The notes under the pieces were generated by a model, which saw only the letters and a list, made by a program, of their open reading frames with translations, did no database searches and was not told the DNA's origin. This document shows, in pieces, positions 56,398-64,000 of a DNA stretch of 64,000 nt. The position numbers were made by a program, and so were the translations under genes. Source of the stretch: Symbiodinium microadriaticum (taxonomy: Eukaryota > Sar > Dinophyceae > Suessiales > Symbiodiniaceae). How positions within the stretch are numbered: position 1 is the stretch's first letter; each line of letters opens with the position of its first letter. The stretch spans positions 752,672 through 816,671 of the forward strand of contig LSRX01000057.1 in the NCBI GenBank assembly GCA_001939145.1, given 5' to 3'.

Positions 56398-56441
56398 GTT
56401 TATATATACACATACACATACATGCACGCGCACACACACAG

Positions 56442-56492
<51 letters not shown>

Positions 56493-56620
56493 TGTGTGTG
56501 TGTATACATATGTATATATATATATATATTGATTGTATATAGACATATATACACACATACACACAAGTATATATATATATATAGATACATGCGCACACGC
56601 ACACACACACACACGCAGAC
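56398..56620. repeat. TACATA / TA / CA compound microsatellite
   Basis: CATATA, TGTGTG, TATATA and CACA units run for about 220 bases. Confidence 0.9.
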
Positions 56621-57827
56621 AAACTTACTTAGTGACACAGACACACGAATCTTGTGGGTCTCTGCGCAACTGCTGTTGGCTTTGAAGGAAACCCGAGCCT
56701 GTTTCGAGACACTTGAAGTGCTTGCGTCGGGGCTCTGGAGAGACTCTGTTGACAGGATTCGAGCACCTTAAGTATCCAGAACCGCAGGTAGGGCGGCGGA
56801 TAGTAGCGAAGGGTTTGTCCATCAGCAGTAACTCGTAGGTTTTGGGTCTGACTTGCCTCCTGCAATGCTACGTCTGATTCTCTAGGTGCGGCAGCGAGTG
56901 GGACAAGAGAAGCACCACCAAGAGCATGACGACAACCAAAACGACGACAACGACGACCACGACCACGACGCCAGGACGAGCACGACCAGGACACCACGAG
57001 GATCCCTCACGGGGTGCGCCGCATAGTTCTGAGAACTACTTGTTTCCAGTTACGCACGTGGCCTGAGGTGGCAGCAACTCCTACCAACAGCAGCAGGATC
57101 CCAAGACCACACGACTACCAGAATACGGGCAGGTGTCGTCTGGATTAGGAAGCATCCGCAGGAAGTTCAGGTTGATCTGCCTGACAGCGGAAGGCTTTTG
57201 CTGTCAAGGCTTCCATTCCACTCTATGCGGTGCTTGTAGGACCTGTGCATGGGTTTTTCGCCGCATACTCTCGGACAACGTGCTTGGGGTTCAGGTTTCA
57301 TATGAAAAAGACTGAGATTCGACACCCGCCAATTTTCAGTGTGCACATGCAACGTTCATCGCAGTATGCGTTTAGGGATTCTATTCTGGACTGTTGGCTT
57401 TGAGATTTTGGCCGTTGGGCTTGGTTTGTGGCTTGGGATTCTGGGCACTGGATGGGTGAGGCGTTTGATGAACCTTGGGCGCGGTCTTGATCTTATCACT
57501 CTCTCTCTCTCTCTCACTCTCATTTCTTGTGAACCATTCAAGCATGGACTCTATCCGCAGTGCTTCGAAGCGCTAGAGCCACATGCTAAACCCACATGGA
57601 AGGCCAAGTTGCACACGCTTCTGGATCTCATTGTACCACCTCGTGCTCTCGTTGTCATGATTACTATTATCAAACGCTGGCGGCAGCACCATCGTCTCCA
57701 CTACTGCATGTTATGCGGATGAGCTAAAGGAGACTTCGTAACTAGCTTGCAAGTAGCATTGTAAGTGGGGATAACCTAAGTTCAAGATTCGTCGAAACCA
57801 AATGACGAACAACCCCTCATTCACCTG

Positions 57828-57911
57828 CCCTAAACTCAAAAACCCTAAACTCTAAAACTCTAAACCCTAAACTCAAAAACCCTAAACCCTAAAGTCTAAA
57901 CCCTAAACCCT
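57828..57911 (-). repeat. Largest CCCTAAA interstitial telomere-type cluster
   Basis: About eleven units of CCCTAAA or its variants (CTCAAAA, CTCTAAAA, GTCTAAA) run in one orientation. The variants suggest an old insertion rather than a chromosome end. Confidence 0.8.
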
Positions 57912-58570
57912 GTCCCATGATTCTCCAACTGTGGGTCTCTCTGTTGTTGGGCGTTTACCACAGTTGGCTGCTTGGGCTTTTGCAGGAGGTCCCCAGGCCG
58001 GGACTCAGAATATGGGGCCGTTAGTCATTCGGGCTTAGGGTTTAGGGTATTATTAGAGTAGGGTTCTGGGATATTACGCTACTCAGGGAGAGATGTGCAG
58101 GCTCCGGCAAGCTGTGGTGAGAAACAGCCCGCCTGAGGCACCTACCTAGAGAATGGCATTACTAAGTCTCCAGGTCGGTTTACAAATGCCCGTGCTTTCG
58201 TTCAAGATCCTTGGCGTTACGATCCTTGTTCTAGTCATGGTCAAGGAGAGCCGGGGGGGAGAGAGCGGAACCTGTAATCAGGGTCTACATCCATGGTTTT
58301 CGGGCTTCGGGGTTTCAAGTATTTCGCGAGGCGTAGAACCCTTGTAGAACCCTCATGGCACGCCTCTATAGAGCCCTTGAAGTATGGCGTTGGTGCTTGT
58401 TGGGCCGACTGTGCTCTCTCTGAAGCATTGGGGCCCTAATGGGTTAAGACAGGGCTTGGGTTTGAAATCCTGGCTTTACTGGGGAATCAAAAAAACCTTC
58501 AGAAAAAAGGAGCAGGTACAATTACCAATATGATCCCTTTGGGTTCTGTAGCATAGGTATACTAGAACGT

Positions 58571-58733
58571 CCGCACGGGTCGTTTTCCGTCGCGCGTTTT
58601 TTCTGAAAATACGCGTTTCGCCACAGCGGGAGCGCATTTTTAAGACTTAAAACGAGGCCTGGAAAAAATGCTATTTTCCGAGCTAGTTTTGTGAAAACCA
58701 TGGCAGGCGTGGCACTTTGCGAGATTCGGCGTA
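58571..58733 (+). repeat. 163-bp dispersed repeat, copy A
   Basis: This matches 60434-60596 over its whole length with only a handful of differences, most of them in the first 40 bases. It contains ACGCGTTTCGCCACAGCGGG and ends GAGATTCGGCGTA. It has no significant ORF. In copy A an N and a TTTAGGGG array follow directly. Confidence 0.85.
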
Positions 58734-58734
58734 N

Positions 58735-58840
58735 TTTAGGGGTTTAGGGGTTTAGGGTTTGGGGTTTAGGGGTTTAGGGGTTTAGGGGTTTAGGGTTTGG
58801 GGTTTAGGGGTTTAGGGGTTTAGGGGTTTGGGGTTTAGGA
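58735..58840 (+). repeat. TTTAGGGG / TTTAGGG / TTTGGGG array
   Basis: About thirteen units alternate between the seven-base telomere unit and an eight-base TTTAGGGG form, with TTTGGGG variants recurring at a regular place. It begins immediately after an N at 58734. Confidence 0.85.
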
Positions 58841-60433
58841 AGAGAGCTTCAGAGAGGTTGGGAATCAGAAGCCAAGGAGCATTCAGAGAGGAAGGTTGAG
58901 GTTTTGTTGGCGATTTGGGTTTAGGGTTTAGGTTTTTTTGTGGCTTGTGGTGCAAAAATTTTCGGATTTTATGGCTGAGGGTTGCGGAATCTGTGTCTTT
59001 GGAGCATACCCTCTTGGGGTCTCCGGGAGTTGTGGCGTCGGGTGTCAGCGCTCTCATGTTTTTGTTGTTGAGGCTCCGAGCCCCCCACTTCCTTCTGTGG
59101 CACAGTTTTAATGGCCACTGTTTCTGCTGGAACTTGATCCGGTCCGTGCTTGCTCTCGCTCCGCGTCCATGACGATTCTATATCCTACATATATACGTAT
59201 ACACTATACACATACATACACGCCCTTTCATGTACATACATGTAGAGTGGCCCAATCGGTGTGTAGGTATGTGTACAAATACATGCTCACATCCCTCCTC
59301 TCCCTGGTTGCGTCTGTACATCCGAAAGCGGGTGAGAGATGCCCCCCCCCCCCAACAGAGCAAAACGTGTCGCACCCGAAACGCAAGATCAGCAGGGTCA
59401 GATCCCCAACAGACCCTCAAGCATTCACTTCGAAGCCCCAAAGCCTAAGCGCAGGCGTCCAGAATCCCTAGGCCTGAGCACTCAAGACCCCGGAGCGGAA
59501 GTACCTTAAATCAGTAACCAGAACTTCGACACTCCTTAAGTGAAGACCGACTCCCAAACCCTCTAAACCCTAACCCTAAACCCTAAATGTCTGGCGGTTC
59601 TCCTGATGCATATGCGTCTTGGTTTTGCTTGAGACGAGTGGGCGAGGCCAAAAAGGAGTTCAAAAAAAAACCTAAAACCCCAAACCCTAAACCCTATAAA
59701 CCCTGAGCTTTCGACCCTGACCAAAGCCTCCAGAGCCTTCGGCAGGCAAAGGAAACTTGTGAGCGAGGCCTCTCACGCCAAGAGCCGTCCGGTCCCCGGC
59801 GGAGCTCTCGTTGAATGTGAGGCCCCTGTTAAGGATATTGAGAGGGAGTTCGAAGGGGATGTAATCAGGGTTTCTGGGTTGAGGGTTTAGCGCGCTTTGG
59901 GTTTAGGGCTTCAGGGCAAAGGCTTTAGGCCGATTTCGTCCTTCAGGCTTCGAGGGGCTTTGTTTCAGATTTTTAGGGTTGCACCACCACTGGGAACCCC
60001 ACAGCAGCAGGAGTGTTCGATGCGAAGCTGGAGTACGCACATGGGTTGCATGAGGAGAGCCCAGCTGCACCCTCCCAGGCCCAAGTTTTATAGTTTTTTA
60101 GTCACTCAAAGTTCGACTCCGTGAAGTCCAAGAGTCGGAAAATCGCTTGCGAAGTTGCACCGTGCTTCCCCTTTTTCCGGCACTCCTTGGCGAGATTTGA
60201 CAAGGCCTTTGAGAAGTGTCGGAAACTGCTGAAGCATGGTTTCCTGAATTTTCGGGCGGTGGCAGTTTGGGGGTATAAGGGCTCGTATGGCTTGCTTCGG
60301 GGTTTAGAGATGACTTGAGCAGACGGCCTGGGACGTTAGAGATCTTTTGTATCTGTGATTACGGGCCTCTAACACACCTGTTCATGAGCATAGATGGTTT
60401 AGGTACGGTTTAGGGCATCAGCTACAAATTCAA
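58841..60433. other. Intervening gene-poor DNA
   Basis: No gene is supported. The stretch contains further telomere-like clusters (58918-58936, about 59561-59588 and 59671-59704) and a TATACGTATACA tract near 59185-59225. Confidence 0.45.
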
Positions 60434-60596
60434 CCGCACGTGTCGTTTTCTGTCCCGTGTTTTTTGTGAAAATACGCGTTTCGCCACAGCGGGAGCGCAT
60501 TTTTAAGACTTAAAATGAGGCCTGGAAAAAATGCTATTTTCCGAGCTAGTTTTGTGAAAACCATGGCAGGCGTGGCACTTTGCGAGATTCGGCGTA
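60434..60596 (+). repeat. 163-bp dispersed repeat, copy B
   Basis: Direct-orientation partner of 58571-58733, of equal length and nearly identical from ACGCGTTTCGCC to GGCGTA. Flanking sequences differ between the copies. Confidence 0.85.
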
Positions 60597-60811
60597 CCAC
60601 TATTTTGGGTCTTCTTTTTTGGGTGGTTGAAAGGCCGAAAACACCGCGCACAGCGAGGTTTTCGTGATGTCACACACTCAAAAGTGTGATTTTGCGTTTA
60701 CCCTGAAGTTTGTGTTTTTTTCTTGTACGTGGTTTCGAAGATGCATATGCAATGAATTTTTCAACTGAGGACGTGGAAGCAAAGAGAGTTGATCAAAAAG
60801 ATGTTCTTATC

Positions 60812-61105
60812 GAAACATTGGGAATTCATATGGGTTGAAGCGGATTTGTCAATAAGGTTGCGAAATCTGCATCGGATCAACTTCGTCAGATGTGCCTAAC
60901 GCAGGAAATTGCATCGGATCCGTCAGATTTGAGAGAATCATCCGAGATGAGTGACAGATAGGATAATTTGGAATTTGGATGAAAACATTGGGAATTCATA
61001 TGGATTGAAGCGGATTTGGGAATAAGTTCGCGAAACCTGCATCGAATCAACTTCGTCAGATGTGCCTATCGCAGGGAACTGCATCGAATCAACTTGCTCA
61101 GATTT
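60812..61105 (+). repeat. Two ~120-bp direct repeats about 169 bp apart
   Basis: The block starting GAAACATTGGGAATTCATAT (60812-60930) recurs at about 60981-61105 with scattered substitutions and shares GCATCGRATCAACTTCGTC and CAGATGTGCCTA. It may be two units of a diverged tandem array. No coding capacity is evident. Confidence 0.7.
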
Positions 61106-61239
61106 TGGATGGAGTCAGCCAGGTCCATGGACTCAACATATATGTACGGTCACATTCACGTTACGTAGGGCTCAGGGTTGGGAGCAGCCGTGGCACGACA
61201 AGAGAAGCTGCAGTTTTGGACTGCACTGCAGGGTGCACG

Positions 61240-61440
61240 GCTCTTCGTTAGCATCATCGTTATCATCACTGCCAGCATCATCGAGATCACCATCGCTATC
61301 ATCATTGTTAGCATCATCGCTTTCACCATCGTTATCATCATTGCTAGCATCATCGCTATCACCATCGTTATCATCATCGCTAGCATCATGGTTATCAGCA
61401 TCGTTATCATCACCGTTATCATCGTCGCTATCAGCTTCTA
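61240..61440. repeat. Degenerate CATCATCG/TTATCATC tract
   Basis: Units of the type ATCATCGNTATCACCATCG recur over about 200 bases. The Ile/Ser-rich and Asp-rich frames across it come from the repeat. Confidence 0.8.
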
Positions 61441-61857
61441 AATGCACAGAAACGCGGGACAGTTTTCGACCCGTTAGCTAGAACGTGCCACAAAAACAGT
61501 GTGGCTGCACCGCAAAGCCCTCATCAACAAACACATAAGAACCAATGTTTTCCCGTTTCACAGCCTTCCTGAACCCTGAACCCTACACCCTGAATTGATG
61601 TACTTTCTTGTTTGGGGATACGCCATGGTGGCCGCTTCCAAAAGCAGCCAGCGAACTACGTGTGAGAGTCTAAGTAGCCGGCTGGGTGAAGTTTGCTTCA
61701 AACACTAATCCATAGTTCTACGGGTTTCCGGTTTAGGGTTCACGGGTTTGGGGTTTGACTACGAAGTTTGGATGGCTTTAGGTACCGCACCCAGGGCCCC
61801 CAACCCAGAAGGGCCCCCGAGGAGTCTCGATCCTTTGAAAGGTCTTAGGTTTAGGGT

Positions 61858-61953
61858 TTACCTGTAACCGAAAAGACCTACCTTTTTAAGGAACCATATA
61901 TAGAAACCATAATAAGGAACCCTAAAAAGGTAGGTCTTTTCGGTTACAGGTAA
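61858..61953. repeat. Perfect 31-bp inverted repeat with 34-bp loop
   Basis: 61858-61888 is the exact reverse complement of 61923-61953. The arms begin TTACCTGTAACCG. The loop (61889-61922) is A/T-rich. The arms adjoin TTTAGGGTTTA on the left and GGTTTAG on the right. It could be a foldback/MITE-like insertion or a cruciform-forming element. Confidence 0.9.
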
Positions 61954-64000
61954 GGTTTAGAACTTACTTTTCAGGTCAAGGCAGGCTTGGTCCTAGCACC
62001 GTAGTTCCTGCCGAGGCACGCCAAGGGATCGATCTTCCACATGGCCATGTCAGCCTTGTCTAAGCTTTGAACGGTCTCCTCGGGCAAATGAAGCTGTAGT
62101 CAGGGGCTTTTGATATACCAGAATTCCATATCGTACTTGTCGTAATTGCTCTTCTAGTAGTATTCAGGGTCCATGTCGAGGTGCCCTGCCTCTAACAAGT
62201 AAGGTGAAGGGTGAGAAGGCCTTAAGGCTTATGGGTTTCGGGTCTTTTGATCTTGCAGTTTGGCATGGGTTCCCTGGATCTTGGAGTTCGGATTTCTCAA
62301 GCTTATGGGAACCCTCCCACCCTTTGTGATGCTTTCCCAAGCTTCAAAGCTTCGAAGCGCAGCCTGAGACTTTCTCTCGATCTCGCCAACATCTCATTTC
62401 ACAAAGCTCCCGAAACCCTTAATCCCCCAGCAGGCCCCGAAACCGAATTCCTCCAAGAGCGGATGACAACTGCAGCCGACCGAACCGTGCTCGGCTTGGG
62501 CTGACGTATGTGGAAGTGCAGTTTTCACACGCTTGCAAGCTCCGTAAACCGAACGCCCCCAATAAAACCAACCTTTAAAGAACCAAACCGGAGGGAGCGC
62601 CTATGCATCTCTACGAAAGCCTTAAAGCTCCTTACGGCAAAACCTTAGGCTTTTGTTCATGTATGAGAGTCGTTTTGTGAGGTGGGAATCCAGATATCTT
62701 CCTAGACTTACAGTTGGTGGGTGTGGTGAGTTGCGGGTGTTCTCTAATGTAGGGGCCTCCTTGACTGAGCGCAGATGTTAGGGTTGTTTTACAGGGCAAC
62801 TGGATACATGACCCTTTCGGAAACAGGGCAAACGCATCACTGGGTGATTTGGGTGTAGGCTCTACCGATATTCTGCTTCAGGCTTCCATTTGTAGTAGTT
62901 TTCGCCGGGTGGTACACGGGACGCAGGGATTCAATTTGAGTTAAGAGCTGATGTAATTTGGGGCTCTCGACTGCACAGTCGCACAAGGCAGGCGCGAATG
63001 CAGGCAACACGCCCGACTAGGCCTAGTTTCGATTCTTACGGTTGAGCGTTCTGAAGACCATGGGAGTTAGGGGTTCCGGTGATTAGGGTGTAAGCTCTGT
63101 TGGATGCCGCCTCGGCTTCAGGCTTTTAGCGTCTTTCATTCGGCTGTGTCTTTCAGCAAAGCTTGGACGCTGCAGTTTCGCAGCGGAGCAGAATCCCAAC
63201 GCCTGAACCGGCATCTTTGAACTCAGACTCTGCTGATCAGCTGAGAAGCTGTACTAAACCGCCTAACCCCCCCAAAACAAAACTTTCCGAACACAGAACC
63301 TCAAAACTCCGGTCACGTCTCCTGCATTCGGCCAAGGTCGTAGTAGGCGTCTGTGCCATACTCCATAAACGAATAACCTTGGGTGGGCTTAGAGTGGTTA
63401 GAGTTTAAGGGCACTACAGCATGGGGATCTTGGGGGACAGCGGCCACCTGGCTCCAGCTGTTCGGCTCTGCGTATGGCACTCCTGGAAAGTCAAGCCCAA
63501 GAGGCAAACTTCCAAGAAGTGCGCCTTCTCTTCCTCAGCTTCTCTGGCACATCGCTCGACACATTCGCTGTCAGTGTCTAGAAACGCATCTCATTCTTCT
63601 ATCTCTTCTGTGCCGGCAGACGAGCTCCTGCTTCGATCGCAGGCCTCTTTCTGCTTCTGCCGTAGATGCTCTGCTGATTTGCGGCTGCGTCTCTGCATCG
63701 GGCCCTGTGCCAGCGTCCACGCGGCTTTGGCCTTCGTCGCTGTCGTCGCTCTCATCGTCGTCCGGGATTTGCCCTGAGGCATAGCCGCCGCCGGTCTTTG
63801 GCTTCGCCGGCATGGCATCGGACGCGGAGCAAGAGCTGAAACGGCCGCGGGCAGCAGGTGCTCAGCAACTACTGAAAGACAAGCATCTTAAGCTCTATAT
63901 GCCGGCTTTATGTATACCGACCCTATAAAGCCCTTAGAGCCGCATAGTAAAACCGAACGCCCCAGACAGGAAACAAGCCTGAGACTGCACCATCTCCCGG
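61954..64000. other. Gene-poor end of the window
   Basis: No gene is supported. Two overlapping plus frames (63383-63784 and 63421-63777) and two minus frames (63571-63818) compete over the same CT-rich stretch and show no domain. A copy of a short dispersed sequence lies at 62968-63000. Confidence 0.4.

Larger units (their letters stand above)
50881..58570. other. Gene-poor DNA, repeats and telomere-like clusters
   Basis: I found no convincing gene. A 227-codon minus frame at 55470-56153 is rich in Gly, Phe and Leu because it reads degenerate telomere-like DNA, and I do not accept it. TA/TGTA tracts lie at 52410-52640 and 56398-56620, a single N at 54643 in a C-rich run, and CCCTAAA clusters at 54107-54145 and 57828-57911. 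Confidence 0.45.

Overview
The window looks like nuclear DNA of a unicellular eukaryote, most probably a dinoflagellate (Symbiodiniaceae-like). This is inference. It rests on interstitial TTTAGGG/CCCTAAA telomere-type motifs scattered in both orientations, abundant microsatellites, very low gene density, no prokaryotic operon features, and a multi-ORF transcription unit whose ORFs each follow a pyrimidine-rich AG, as expected for spliced-leader trans-splicing. A chromerid or another alga with TTTAGGG telomeres is not excluded. I found no rRNA, tRNA or CRISPR array and no full-length cellular gene that I can name.

Region 1 (1-3270) is mostly non-coding, with a T-rich degenerate tandem repeat (190-435) and a possible broken minus-strand gene (2317-2984).

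Region 2 (3271-19898) is a head-to-tail array of one retroelement family. A 5'-truncated 3' end (3271-3671) is followed by an internally deleted 889-bp copy (3672-4560) and then a long copy (4561-19898) of about 15.3 kb with some fifteen plus-strand ORFs. Its polymerase has an N-terminal GIY-YIG nuclease motif followed by reverse transcriptase motifs (RPIVS, D..FF..IP, QLRGAPMG, YVDN, FLGF). Together with the tandem pseudo-LTR layout this points to a Penelope-like element of the permuted (GIY-YIG first) kind. The polymerase frame lies directly behind the gag-like ORF, separated only by UGA followed by CUAG, the known stop-readthrough motif.

The cargo of the long copy is unusual. It includes a 572-residue-frame protein of unknown function, a 2-oxoglutarate/Fe(II) oxygenase-like protein with a Ser/Pro-rich tail, a family of about six divergent F-box-like paralogues, two small helical or coiled-coil proteins, a Pro/Ser-rich protein with a basic RS end, and a ubiquitin-like protein at the 3' end. 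Nearly every ORF has a short leader with a 3'-splice-site-like AG and a GCCATGG-type start. My working model is a polycistronic retroelement that is resolved by trans-splicing, makes its polymerase by readthrough, and carries proteins that could act on the host ubiquitin system and on nucleic-acid modification. The 3' ends of the three copies share a hairpin whose arms differ completely in sequence yet pair perfectly in each copy.

Region 3 (19899-64000) is about 44 kb with no convincing gene. It holds degenerate telomere-like motifs, microsatellites (several ending at N gaps), a pair of 163-bp direct repeats, a perfect 31-bp inverted repeat, a ~120-bp direct repeat at ~169-bp spacing, and short dispersed repeat families. 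A few open frames of 130-230 codons occur there, mostly with equally good frames on the opposite strand, and are given low confidence.
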